From NCBI RefSeq assembly GCF_025362475.1, contig NZ_JANYGH010000050.1:20234-84233 (forward strand): a DNA stretch of 64,000 bases, read 5' to 3'. Source of the stretch: Mucilaginibacter sp. GTDB lineage: Bacteria > Bacteroidota > Bacteroidia > Sphingobacteriales > Sphingobacteriaceae. Position 1 is the stretch's first letter, and every line of letters starts with the position of its first letter. Below the pieces are notes generated by a model. That model was not told where the DNA came from and did not search any database. It saw nothing but the letters and a program-made list of their open reading frames with translations. The position numbers and the translations under genes are program-made. This document shows positions 34,592 to 42,947 of this stretch, piece by piece.

Positions 34592-35467
34592 TTAAATATG
34601 AAGCGTGTTTTTTAAGTATGCAGCACTTTGAGTAATACTTACGTAAGGATCAATATTGGTGTAGTTTTCCTGCTCAACAATAAAGTGTTTTACACCGCCA
34701 AGTTTAGCTTTGCCCAATATTGCTTTAAAGTCAATATCACCGGTGCCAATCTCTGTGTTCAGGTTAGGGTTGGTTTTATCCCTGTCTTTAATATGCACAA
34801 AGGTAAAACGGCCAGGGTGCTTTTCAAAAATTGCTAAAGGATCTTGTCCTGCACGTACTACCCAGTAAAGATCCATCTCCATGTTTACCAGTTTAGGATC
34901 AGTATTGTTAAGTATAACATCGTAAAAAGTTGTATCACCAACCGGCGCCCACTCAAAGTTGTGGTTGTGGTAGCCCAATTTTAAACCGGCTGCCTTGCAA
35001 ATTTCGGCGGCTTTGTTCATTTTTTCGGCAACGCCTTTACAGTCGTCAACCGTTTTAATAAAGTTATGGTTTAATGATGGTACAATAATATAAGTTTGCC
35101 CAATGGTGTTAGCTACATCCATGTACATTTTAAGGTCGTCAGTTTTACCTTCGCCAAAATACGAATCCAAACCATAGTGACCGCTTGGGCTGCTCAATCC
35201 ATTATCTTTCAATAGCTGTCCAAAATCTTTGCTTGGCAAACTCCAGTAGCCTGTATTTTTATTATAGCCAAAGGTTTCAACTTCTTTATAGCCTGCTTTG
35301 GCCACTTTACCTATTACGCCTTTAACATCTTTAGGTAACTGATCGCGCAGACTGTATAATTGCAGACCTGCTCCGTTTTTTTCTTTTGCCGATAATAAAG
35401 ACGGCGCCAACATCACACCCGCCGAAAGTAGACCGGCCTGTGCTAAAAATGTTCTTCTGGTTGTCAT
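34592..35467 (-). CDS. Tat-exported sugar isomerase/epimerase-like TIM-barrel protein
   Basis: 291 residues. MTTRRTFLAQAGLLSAGVML is a twin-arginine signal. The rest is an AP-endonuclease-2-type TIM barrel: GLQLYSLRDQLPKDV, AGYKEVETFGYN, KLGYHNHNFEW, MEMDLYWVVRAGQDP, FTFVHIKDRD and the GTGDIDFKAIL ending typical of sugar isomerase-like proteins. His, Glu and Asp in these motifs form a divalent-metal site. In 3-keto-sugar pathways such proteins act as isomerases or beta-eliminating lyases on the keto-sugar. It is a close paralogue of the 48767 gene. Confidence 0.9.
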   Translation of the reverse strand: MTTRRTFLAQAGLLSAGVMLAPSLLSAKEKNGAGLQLYSLRDQLPKDVKGVIGKVAKAGYKEVETFGYNKNTGYWSLPSKDFGQLLKDNGLSSPSGHYGLDSYFGEGKTDDLKMYMDVANTIGQTYIIVPSLNHNFIKTVDDCKGVAEKMNKAAEICKAAGLKLGYHNHNFEWAPVGDTTFYDVILNNTDPKLVNMEMDLYWVVRAGQDPLAIFEKHPGRFTFVHIKDRDKTNPNLNTEIGTGDIDFKAILGKAKLGGVKHFIVEQENYTNIDPYVSITQSAAYLKNTLHI

Positions 35468-35517
35468 GTATTTCTGTTTGGTTTATGCTTTGTTTGAGTG
35501 TATTCTGACCGGAAGGT

Positions 35518-36408
35518 TTAAACGTCGCAAATATGTACTGCTTTACGGAGTGATGCAACCTTATCTTTTTGCTTGGGAATAAATTCCTGAGCAACAAAAC
35601 CTTTATGCCCTGTTTCTACAATAGCTTTCATAATAGCCGGATAATAAAGCTCTTGTGATTCATCAATCTCATTACGGCCGGGAACCCCACCAGTATGATA
35701 ATGATTAATGTAGGGATGATACTGACGAATGTTGCGGATCACATCACCCTCATCTATTTGCATATGATAAATATCAAACAGGAGTTTAAAGTGCTCTGAA
35801 CCTAACCGTTTGGCTAACTCCGCACCCCATTCTACCCTATCGCATTGGTAATCTTTGTGATCAATTTTGCTGTTCAGCAATTCCATTACCAAAACAACAT
35901 TATGTTTTTCGGCAAGCTCAACCATAGGTTTTAATCCTTCCACACAGTTGTTCCAACCGGTTTCGTTATCCTTACCACGGCGACTTCCGCTAAAACAGAT
36001 GAGGTTTTTATAACCTGCAGCCGCAACTTTAGGAATCATCTCGCTATAGTTTTTGTGCAACTGGGCATGAAACTCTTTATCACTAAAACCATCGGTCAGG
36101 TTAATTTCGGCACCATTACACATAGACGAGAACAAGCCGTATTTTTGAAGCGTAGGCCAATCTGCCGGGCCAACCAAATCAATACCTTTTATACCGATAT
36201 CTTTAGCTGCGGCACAAAGCTGCTCTACAGACATATCGCCATAACACCAACGACATACGGCATGATTAATATTACCTTTTAAAGCAGTATCAACAATCAT
36301 TTCTTTTTCTCCAGATTTAAATGACGATAACATGCCTGCCGTGGTAATTGCGGCAGTACCCGTAACTATACTTTTTATAGCCGATCGTCTGTTTTGATTT
36401 GAGGTCAT
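35518..36408 (-). CDS. Tat-exported hydroxypyruvate isomerase-like TIM-barrel protein
   Basis: 296 residues with a twin-arginine start (NRRSAIKSIVTGTAAITTAG). The barrel resembles the Hyi group: HAVCRWCYGDMSVEQLC, GIKGIDLVGPADWPTL, NLICFSGSRRG, VLVMELLNSKIDH, KLLFDIYHMQIDEGDV, INHYHTGGVPGR and GFVAQEFIPK, with Glu, Asp, His and Glu metal ligands. The Tat signal puts it in the periplasm, so it is not the cytoplasmic glyoxylate-pathway enzyme. It lies 14 bp after the upstream MFS gene and 50 bp before the next TIM-barrel gene. Confidence 0.9.
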   Translation of the reverse strand: MTSNQNRRSAIKSIVTGTAAITTAGMLSSFKSGEKEMIVDTALKGNINHAVCRWCYGDMSVEQLCAAAKDIGIKGIDLVGPADWPTLQKYGLFSSMCNGAEINLTDGFSDKEFHAQLHKNYSEMIPKVAAAGYKNLICFSGSRRGKDNETGWNNCVEGLKPMVELAEKHNVVLVMELLNSKIDHKDYQCDRVEWGAELAKRLGSEHFKLLFDIYHMQIDEGDVIRNIRQYHPYINHYHTGGVPGRNEIDESQELYYPAIMKAIVETGHKGFVAQEFIPKQKDKVASLRKAVHICDV

Positions 36409-36422
36409 AATTTATAAGTGGT

Positions 36423-37673
36423 TTATATCTCGGTTTGCGCAGATGGTTCCTGGATATCTAAACCAGGTTTGGTAGCTATATCGTTAGTATCCTTAAATAA
36501 CAAAAGGAAAAATATCAACACAACAGCAGCAATACCGGCAGGAATAAGCCATATAGTTTGCCAGTTGTGTGAGGTAGCGGACGTTTGCCAATGATCTACT
36601 ATCGGCCCAGAAATATAGGAGCCGATAAGCATCCCCACGCCATAAGTTGCCAGGGTTATAAATCCCTGTGCTGCACTTTTAAAGCGCTCGCCAGCTAAAT
36701 TATCAGTATAAATTTGGCCGGTTACAAAGAAGAAATCATAACAGATACCATGCATCACAATCCCGGCAATCAGCATCCAGTAATTGGCGCCTATATCGCC
36801 ATAAGCAAACAATAAATAACGCAGCACCCAGGCTAACATACCCACGGCAAGCATTTTTTTAACTCCCAGCCTTACAAAAAATAAAGGCATTAAAGCCATA
36901 AACAAAAGCTCAGAGGCTTGCCCCATGGTTTGTTTACCAGCAGCGGCTGTTACGCCTACTTCATTTAAGAAAGGATTGGTAAAATTGTAGTAAAATGCCA
37001 GCGGAATACAGATTGCCACAGATGCCAGGAAAAATGTAAGGTATGACTTGTTTTTAAGCAGACCTATAGAATCCAAGCCGATGATATCGCCAAAAGATGT
37101 TTTTTGACCTTTTTTTACAGGAGGGGTATCAGGCAATGTAAAACTCAACAAGCCCAATATTAAAGAAGCTCCTGCTGCCATTTTAAATGTAAGCACCAGG
37201 GAGCCCGATTTTTCCCATCCAAGATAACCAATAACTAAACCGGCAACTATCCATCCCGCAGTACCAAATACCCGTATAGGAGGAAACTCCTTACTTGGAT
37301 TTTGCATTTGCTTAAATGAAACCGAGTTAACCAATGCCAGTGTTGGCATGTATATGATCATGTAAAATAATATATTAGGATAAAACTTGTCAAAACTGGC
37401 AATGGTGGTTGCATAAAAAAGTGAGGCAGCACCAAGCAAGTGTAAAACACCTAATATTTTTTGCGCCGAAAAGTATTTATCAGCAATAAGCCCAATAACA
37501 AAAGGAGCAATAATGGCTCCTAATGATTGTGTTGCATAAGCTCCGGCATTTTGTGTACCTGTGGCTTTTAACGTAACTGTTAAATAGGTGCCCATAGTTA
37601 CAAACCATGCCCCCCAGATAAAAAACTCCAGGAACATCATTGTAGAAAGCTTTGCCCTTATTCCAGCGGTCAT
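36423..37673 (-). CDS. MFS transporter of the nucleoside/sugar:H+ symporter type
   Basis: 416 residues, twelve membrane segments. The start MMFLEFFIWGAWFVTMGTYL and the GLIADKYFSAQKIL loop resemble the NupG/XapB nucleoside symporter family, which Bacteroidota use widely beside sugar-oxidising genes. It would import a cleaved or oxidised sugar. It lies 30 bp after the cytochrome c gene and 14 bp before the Hyi-like gene, so it is part of the same transcript. Confidence 0.88.
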   Translation of the reverse strand: MTAGIRAKLSTMMFLEFFIWGAWFVTMGTYLTVTLKATGTQNAGAYATQSLGAIIAPFVIGLIADKYFSAQKILGVLHLLGAASLFYATTIASFDKFYPNILFYMIIYMPTLALVNSVSFKQMQNPSKEFPPIRVFGTAGWIVAGLVIGYLGWEKSGSLVLTFKMAAGASLILGLLSFTLPDTPPVKKGQKTSFGDIIGLDSIGLLKNKSYLTFFLASVAICIPLAFYYNFTNPFLNEVGVTAAAGKQTMGQASELLFMALMPLFFVRLGVKKMLAVGMLAWVLRYLLFAYGDIGANYWMLIAGIVMHGICYDFFFVTGQIYTDNLAGERFKSAAQGFITLATYGVGMLIGSYISGPIVDHWQTSATSHNWQTIWLIPAGIAAVVLIFFLLLFKDTNDIATKPGLDIQEPSAQTEI

Positions 37674-37703
37674 AATTTTGGGGTTAGATGAATCTGATTA
37701 AGA

Positions 37704-38129
37704 TTATTTTTTTAATGATAGAATGTATTTTACTAATTCTTTTGCATCGCTTTCGGCAAGCGCTGCGTGTGGAGTCATGGCCATAGTACCCCAGTTACCG
37801 CTTCCGCCTGTTATTACTTTTTTGGCAAGCATATCGATGTTAGCTTCTGACGCTTCATATTTTTTGGCGATATCCTGGAAAGCGGGGCCAATAACCTTAG
37901 TATCTACCTTATGGCAGGTACCGCAATCATTTGCCGCTAATAACTTTTCGCCTGCCGAAGCTGTAGAAGTACCAGCAGCATCGGTAGCTGTTTTGGCTAC
38001 AACTGTATCTGCATCAGCGGTTGTTGCTTTTGTTGAAGCAGTGCTGTCGCCGCCAGCTTTACTTGATGAATTGCCACCGCAAGCAGTAACTACCGCACTG
38101 ATGCAGAGAATAAAAAATACCTTTTTCAT
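37704..38129 (-). CDS. Lipoprotein cytochrome c, small class I
   Basis: 141 residues. A lipobox (VVTAC, lipid Cys17) is followed by a Ser/Thr/Ala-rich linker (about 18-60) and a compact haem domain: CGTCH (69-73), IGPAFQDIAKKY, and the Met ligand region TMAMTPHAAL near 117. It resembles small c-551/c-552 proteins. In this cluster it is the natural electron acceptor for the two GMC dehydrogenase complexes. Both neighbours are MFS genes on the same strand. Confidence 0.92.
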   Translation of the reverse strand: MKKVFFILCISAVVTACGGNSSSKAGGDSTASTKATTADADTVVAKTATDAAGTSTASAGEKLLAANDCGTCHKVDTKVIGPAFQDIAKKYEASEANIDMLAKKVITGGSGNWGTMAMTPHAALAESDAKELVKYILSLKK

Positions 38130-38306
38130 TGAATTAATTTTTTAAAGTTATCGAAGCCAAAACTTCAATAAATAGTTAGTTGGTTAATTGGTATAACCCG
38201 CCAAAAGTCCACCTGTTTTGATGCGTATTTTGAGGGATTATACTGTTTTTTAGTTGTGTTGTTAATTATCGTGAAAAATACAATTTTATTCTAAAAAAAT
38301 CGACTG

Positions 38307-39587
38307 TTATACTACTACTGTGGCTAAAGGTGCTGTTTTTTTCTTTGCACGCATATAAAATACAAGTCCTGTAAAGGCTACTATTAACACCAAAGGTATA
38401 GCGAGTGTAAAATGCAGTACATCCGGTCCGGCAAGGCTTTTGGCACTTTCCAGCGCTTTAGCCATATCAGTTCCGGGAGCTGCCGTTAAATATTTAGCAG
38501 GATCAGAACCGGCAGGCAGCTTTGAAATCACAATGCTATCATAGTATTTACCCATAATAATTGTCCATATAGATACCGCGAACATACCAGCTCCTCCCAT
38601 CAGGTTTAAACCCAATGCGCCGGATTTGGGGATATTTTCAGAAACAAAACCCAACATAGTAGGCCAAAAGAAACAAACCCCCATACCAAATATGATAGCC
38701 GCTAGAAAAATGATATCACCTGTCATGGTACTAAGCATAAAAAGCCCTATGGAAGCCACAATGGTTGACATTAAAATTACTACCTGGGGAGAAAATAATT
38801 TAAGTATAGGTTTCGCGAAAGCACGGCCCAATACCATAACACCTGTTTCTAAAGTGAGCAAAAGCAAGGCGTTATTAGTTACATTCTTTAGCAAAACATC
38901 AATCCATTGCCCGGTAAATAACTCTGTTATAGCAGTACCAAACATGCAAACAAACATAAAAATGAACAATGGCGAAGCAACTGCCTTATACATTCCGGCT
39001 GTTGATACACCTGCTGCAACACGTTCGGTTACAGGAAAATCAAGCCTCGAGAACAAATAACCATATATAGCGGTTGGTACCAGCATCACTCCTACCTGAA
39101 CTTGCCAGTTAAGACCAATTAGTTTAAACAGTGTAACAATCAATGTACCTATTACGATACCTCCGGGAAACCATAAATGGAAATGGCTAAGCTTTGTTGT
39201 TTTGTTTTCGGTATATAATGAGGTTACTAATGGGTTACATGCGGCTTCAACTGTACCATTTGCTATGCCGATAACCAGGGTTGAGAAAAATAAGGTCCAA
39301 TATCCGGTAGCAAAAATGGTAAGCAAAATCCCCACCAGGTGAAAAATAAATGCCATTAAAAGCAAACGTTTCATCCCAATAATATCTACAATAATACCTC
39401 CTATTACAACAGCCAGCGGAAAACCCCAGAAAGCAGTTGCTGTAATTGTTCCTAATTGTGATGCGTTAAGTTCAAATTTTGTCCCCAGGTCGCCAAGTAT
39501 TCCGGCCCGGATGCCGAATGACAAGGAAGTTACCAACAGGGATAAACAACTGGCTCTGAAAAGCTGTGTACGGTTAATAGTTTGCAT
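38307..39587 (-). CDS. MFS transporter, sugar-type
   Basis: 426 residues, twelve membrane segments with the MFS loop GGIIVDIIGMKRLLL after segment 2. It has an N-terminal GIRAGILGDLGTKFELNASQLG pattern (region 26-47) seen in sugar MFS carriers of Bacteroidota. A periplasmic insert rich in Ala, Lys and Asp lies near residues 355-385. The substrate is unknown. It is separated from the TIM-barrel gene upstream by a repeat island of 256 bp. Confidence 0.85.
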   Translation of the reverse strand: MQTINRTQLFRASCLSLLVTSLSFGIRAGILGDLGTKFELNASQLGTITATAFWGFPLAVVIGGIIVDIIGMKRLLLMAFIFHLVGILLTIFATGYWTLFFSTLVIGIANGTVEAACNPLVTSLYTENKTTKLSHFHLWFPGGIVIGTLIVTLFKLIGLNWQVQVGVMLVPTAIYGYLFSRLDFPVTERVAAGVSTAGMYKAVASPLFIFMFVCMFGTAITELFTGQWIDVLLKNVTNNALLLLTLETGVMVLGRAFAKPILKLFSPQVVILMSTIVASIGLFMLSTMTGDIIFLAAIIFGMGVCFFWPTMLGFVSENIPKSGALGLNLMGGAGMFAVSIWTIIMGKYYDSIVISKLPAGSDPAKYLTAAPGTDMAKALESAKSLAGPDVLHFTLAIPLVLIVAFTGLVFYMRAKKKTAPLATVVV

Positions 39588-39682
39588 TTAAATTATTTTA
39601 GGTTTTGATAATTGGTTAATTGGCAATGTTAAATCACTTGTCATGCAGGGTATTTTTCCCATCTTTTATCTTGCACGTAGTA

Positions 39683-39720
39683 ATCAGCGTTACGAAGTTT
39701 TAAAACTTCGTAACGCTGAT
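39683..39720. repeat. Dispersed TTACGAAGTTTT palindrome, copy 2
   Basis: A perfect 19+19 palindrome: ATCAGCGTTACGAAGTTTT and its complement. The core is shared with copies at 19248 and 63234, while the outer arm is different but still fully paired. Confidence 0.95.
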
Positions 39721-39721
39721 T

Positions 39722-39813
39722 GTCATGTTGAACTTGTTTCATCCCACCTGTGTAGGTTAATACCTGCATATCGCAGGCCTGTCCTGTGGGATCCCGAAAC
39801 AAGTTTGGGATGA
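39722..39813. repeat. Palindromic repeat with CTTGTTTC arms
   Basis: GTCATGTTGAACTTGTTTCA (from 39722) faces an approximate complement ending at 39813 (GAAACAAGTTTGGGATGAC). It follows the preceding perfect palindrome without a gap. Confidence 0.75.
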
Positions 39814-39842
39814 CTTCATTATAATGTTGACTTCATTATAAT
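39811..39842. repeat. Direct repeat of 15 bp
   Basis: TGACTTCATTATAAT occurs at 39811-39825 and again at 39828-39842, right up to the stop codon of the TIM-barrel gene. It may be the duplicated flank of the adjacent palindrome. Confidence 0.85.
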
Positions 39843-39843
39843 A

Positions 39844-40896
39844 TTATATTCCCAGCGTTTTCCGGTTTAGCGCGTCATCAGCACCTGATGCGGCAAAATC
39901 GTCAAAAGCACGTTCGGTAACCCGGATGATATGGTTCTTGATAAATTCAGCTCCTTCGCGGGCGCCGTCTTCAGGATGTTTAAGTGCACACTCCCACTCC
40001 AACACAGCCCATCCAGGGAAATCATATTGCGTTAGCTTACTAAATATTCCTTTAAAATCAACCTGGCCATCGCCTAACGAGCGGAAACGCCCGGCACGGT
40101 CAACCCAGTTTTGGTAACCACCATAAACACCTTGTCTCCCGGTAGGATTAAACTCGGCATCCTTCACATGGAACATTTTTATGCGCTCATGATACAGATC
40201 AATATATTCTAAGTAATCCAAACATTGCAGAATAAAGTGCGATGGATCATACAGCAGGTTTGCACGTTTATGTCCTTTTACTTTATCTAAAAACATTTCA
40301 AAAGTGATACCATCATGCAAATCTTCGCCGGCATGAACTTCGTAACAAAGATCGATACCATTGTCCTCGTAAACATCAAGGATAGGCACCCAGCGTTTAG
40401 CCAATTCTTCAAAAGCCGTATCAACTATACCGGCAGGGCGTTGCGGCCATGGGTATAGCATTGGCCAAAGCAGCGCACCACTAAAGGTAACTGATGCCGC
40501 CAAACCTAAATTTTTTGAGGCGATTGCAGCGTACTTTAACTGCTGAACAGCCCATTTTTGCCTCTCGGCCGGGTTGCCACGTAATGCTTCCGGCGCAAAG
40601 CCATCAAATAAAGTATCATATACCGGGTTTACCGCTACTAACTGACCCTGTAAATGGGTTGATAGCTCGGTGATCTCTAACCCGTGGCTATTAACTATAC
40701 CTTTTACTTCATCAGCATAAGTTTTGCTTTCGGCAGCTTTTTGCAAATCAATAAAACGTGCATCCAGTGTTGGCAGTTGAACGCCTTTGTAGCCCAAGCC
40801 TGCAGCCCATTCGCAAATGGAATCAAGGCTGTTAAATGGTGCAGTGTCACCAATAAATTGTGCTATAAATATTGCAGGTCCTTTTATGGTAGTCAT
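39844..40896 (-). CDS. Cytoplasmic sugar isomerase/epimerase TIM-barrel protein
   Basis: 350 residues and no signal peptide, unlike its three relatives in the cluster. Motifs: NSLDSICEWAAGLGYKGVQLPT, VTFSGALLWPMLYPWPQRP, DLCYEVHAGEDLHDGITF, LLYDPSHFILQ, IKMFHVKDAEF, SLGDGQVDFKGI and WAVLEWECALKHPEDGA. These give the Glu-Asp-His-Glu metal site of the family. It overlaps functionally with the Gfo/Idh gene 9 bp upstream; such cytoplasmic pairs are usual in inositol and keto-sugar catabolism. The product is probably an isomerase acting on an imported sugar. Confidence 0.9.
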   Translation of the reverse strand: MTTIKGPAIFIAQFIGDTAPFNSLDSICEWAAGLGYKGVQLPTLDARFIDLQKAAESKTYADEVKGIVNSHGLEITELSTHLQGQLVAVNPVYDTLFDGFAPEALRGNPAERQKWAVQQLKYAAIASKNLGLAASVTFSGALLWPMLYPWPQRPAGIVDTAFEELAKRWVPILDVYEDNGIDLCYEVHAGEDLHDGITFEMFLDKVKGHKRANLLYDPSHFILQCLDYLEYIDLYHERIKMFHVKDAEFNPTGRQGVYGGYQNWVDRAGRFRSLGDGQVDFKGIFSKLTQYDFPGWAVLEWECALKHPEDGAREGAEFIKNHIIRVTERAFDDFAASGADDALNRKTLGI

Positions 40897-40905
40897 AATT
40901 TTTAT

Positions 40906-42057
40906 TTAGATAGAAAATTCAGTCCACTTTTTATCTGATTTACCCGATGCTATTACATTTTCAATAAATGCCATGCCACGTACCCCTTCCTGGATACCGG
41001 GGTAATCTTTTTCTTCGGGGGTAGCTTCCCGCCCATCTAAACCAGCTTTAATAGTTAAAGCAAAGTTGCGGTACAGGTTAGCAAATGCCTCCAGATATCC
41101 CTCGGGGTGACCCGCCGGTGTGCGGGCGTTATGCTGCGCGAAAGAACTGGTGTAACCACCGCCTGTACGCCATACTTCCATAGGTTTATCAGTATACATC
41201 AGGGTTAATGAATTGGCATCGCTTTGGTGCCATTCAAGACCGCCCTTTTCGCCATAAACCCTTATTTTAACATTATTTTCTTCGCCGGCAGCAATTTGTG
41301 TAGCAGTAAGCACACCACTTGCACCGTTGTTGAATTTCAATAATGCAGCGCCGTCATCGTCAAGTTTACGACCCGGAACAACTACATTAATATCGGCACA
41401 AATTTGTGTTACTTCCAGACCGGTAACATACTCAGCCAAATTAAAGGCATGAGTACCTATATCGCCCATGGCACCTGCAATCCCGCTTTTACCAGGATCA
41501 GTACGCCATGAGGCTTGCTTGTTATCATCACCTTCTAAAAAGCTGCTTAACCATCCTTGCGGATACTCCACATAAACCTTACGGATGGTGCCCAGCTTAC
41601 CTGCTTTTATCAATTGTTTGGCTTCCTTCACCATTGGATAGCCGGTATAAGTATGCGTTAAGCAAAACAGCCTGTCGCTTGCTTTTACCACTTTATCCAA
41701 CTCTTTGGCTTCGGCCAAAGAAAAGGTCATTGGTTTATCCAAAACTACATGGAAGCCATTTTCCAAAGCGGCTTTGGCAGGATCAAAGTGTACGTGATTT
41801 GGTGTAACAATACTAATTACCTGTACACGCTCATCTTCTGGCAGTTGTTTTTCTTTTTCTATAAGTTCGGTATATGAACTGTATACACGGTTGGCTTGTA
41901 AACCCAGCAGCACACCGCTTGCTTTTGATTTTTCGGCATTACTGCTAAAAGCGCCACAAACCAATTCATATTCACCATCTATGCGGGCGGCGATACGATG
42001 TACGGCACCAATAAACGCGCCCTGCCCGCCGCCAATCATTCCTAATCTTAATTTCAT
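40906..42057 (-). CDS. Cytoplasmic Gfo/Idh/MocA oxidoreductase
   Basis: 383 residues from the ATG at 42055-42057 (MKLRLGMIGGGQGAFIG); the longer frame to 42120 runs through repeat DNA. N-terminal Rossmann fold (GMIGGGQGAF), the catalytic-lysine motif DKPMTFS, and the C-terminal sheet with GAMGDIGTHAFNLAEYVTG, whose His and the preceding Asp are typical active-site residues. It has no export signal. NAD(H)-dependent oxidation or reduction of a sugar C3 or C2 position is the family role. It is 9 bp upstream of the cytoplasmic TIM-barrel gene. Confidence 0.92.
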   Translation of the reverse strand: MKLRLGMIGGGQGAFIGAVHRIAARIDGEYELVCGAFSSNAEKSKASGVLLGLQANRVYSSYTELIEKEKQLPEDERVQVISIVTPNHVHFDPAKAALENGFHVVLDKPMTFSLAEAKELDKVVKASDRLFCLTHTYTGYPMVKEAKQLIKAGKLGTIRKVYVEYPQGWLSSFLEGDDNKQASWRTDPGKSGIAGAMGDIGTHAFNLAEYVTGLEVTQICADINVVVPGRKLDDDGAALLKFNNGASGVLTATQIAAGEENNVKIRVYGEKGGLEWHQSDANSLTLMYTDKPMEVWRTGGGYTSSFAQHNARTPAGHPEGYLEAFANLYRNFALTIKAGLDGREATPEEKDYPGIQEGVRGMAFIENVIASGKSDKKWTEFSI

Positions 42058-42067
42058 TGTTTTTTGA

Positions 42068-42226
42068 GTGAGTGGTTGATTGGGTTGATTAAGTGAATGG
42101 TTAAAAATCCCAAAAACCAATTTATAAAGTGAATGGTTGATTACGCTGATTAGGTGAGTGGTTAATCAGGTAAAAAATTACCCGATACAACAACCACTCA
42201 CCTAATCAACCTAATCAACCAAAAAC
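42068..42226. repeat. Word-type inverted repeat A
   Basis: The left part repeats GGTTGATT, GGTGAGTGGTT and AGTGAATGGTT; the right part (42190-42226) repeats the complements CAACCACTCACC and TAATCAACC. The whole gap can fold as a long imperfect hairpin. Confidence 0.7.
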
Positions 42227-42233
42227 CAATTCT

Positions 42234-42800
42234 TTAGGTTGCCCAGGCTTTATCGCCTTTTTTGTATGGCAAATTACCATCATATTTTCCGGGTACTGCA
42301 ATATAGCGCAGGGCTTGTGTTGCACCGGGTTTTGAGGTGAAGAAACCCAACAGGGTTAATTCCTTCATCATCCTGAAATAATGGTTAGGATCCTCTGGCT
42401 TTTTGGTTTTAGTATAGGCTTTTTGTTCAATGTCAAGCGCTGTAAGTAATTCGGTACGCTGATTTGCATCAGCCTCCATGAACTTCTTGCCAAACTTCTT
42501 TTTACTGGCTTCATCCAAATCAGAAATACCTTTTATAAAGATCTTCTGATCTGCCGGCGTATAACAATCCTGAACCATTACAGTCATAAAATTGCCTACA
42601 TCGGCCGCTTTTGCACCCGGTGAAGAAGTAGCTGGCAAAATAGTTTCGCCAACCTCGTTCAGAAAAGCAACGTTGTCTTTATCAAACAGTTCGTTTACTT
42701 TTTTTGAAGTTGATTTACATCCTGAAATGAAAAACTCGGCGCCTATCACCGTGCCTCCCAGTATCAAACCAACCCTGGTAATTGCATCTCTTCTATTCAT
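42234..42800 (-). CDS. Gluconate 2-dehydrogenase subunit 3-family small subunit A
   Basis: 188 residues. MNRRDAITRVGLILGGTVIG is a twin-arginine signal that ends in a lipobox (ISGC, lipid Cys28), so the protein is a Tat lipoprotein. The remainder matches the subunit 3 family: FLNEVGETILPATSSPGAKAADVGNFM and the ELTLLGFFTSKPGATQALRY ending. These small subunits bind a GMC catalytic subunit without its own signal and carry it through Tat. It is downstream of the Gfo/Idh and GMC genes (44400), its probable partner. Confidence 0.9.
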   Translation of the reverse strand: MNRRDAITRVGLILGGTVIGAEFFISGCKSTSKKVNELFDKDNVAFLNEVGETILPATSSPGAKAADVGNFMTVMVQDCYTPADQKIFIKGISDLDEASKKKFGKKFMEADANQRTELLTALDIEQKAYTKTKKPEDPNHYFRMMKELTLLGFFTSKPGATQALRYIAVPGKYDGNLPYKKGDKAWAT

Positions 42801-42811
42801 TTTTCTAATTA

Positions 42812-42940
42812 TTGGTTTAGTGAATTAGCGATTTAGTGATTTTTTATTTGTTGATTTTGTGAGTTATTGAGTTTATGATTTCTGATTTATTGAGATTTTC
42901 ATTCTTCAACCACCAATTCACTAACTCACTAATCCACTAA
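42812..42940. repeat. Word-type inverted repeat B
   Basis: The left part repeats TTAGTGAATTAG, GATTTAGTGATT, GTGAGTTATTGAG; the right part (42907-42940) repeats CCAATTCACTAACTCACTAA and ATCCACTAA, which are their complements. Confidence 0.65.
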
Positions 42941-42947
42941 TAATTAA

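Larger units (their letters stand above)
39588..39843. repeat. Repeat island inside the 3-keto-sugar cluster
   Basis: It contains a perfect 38-nt palindrome (39683-39720), a second imperfect palindrome (39722-39813) and a direct repeat (39811-39842). There is no gene. Confidence 0.8.

Noticed and set aside
38626..39060. 144-residue plus-strand frame
   Set aside because: Antisense shadow of the MFS carrier gene; its Ser/Thr/Lys pattern reflects membrane-segment codons read backwards.
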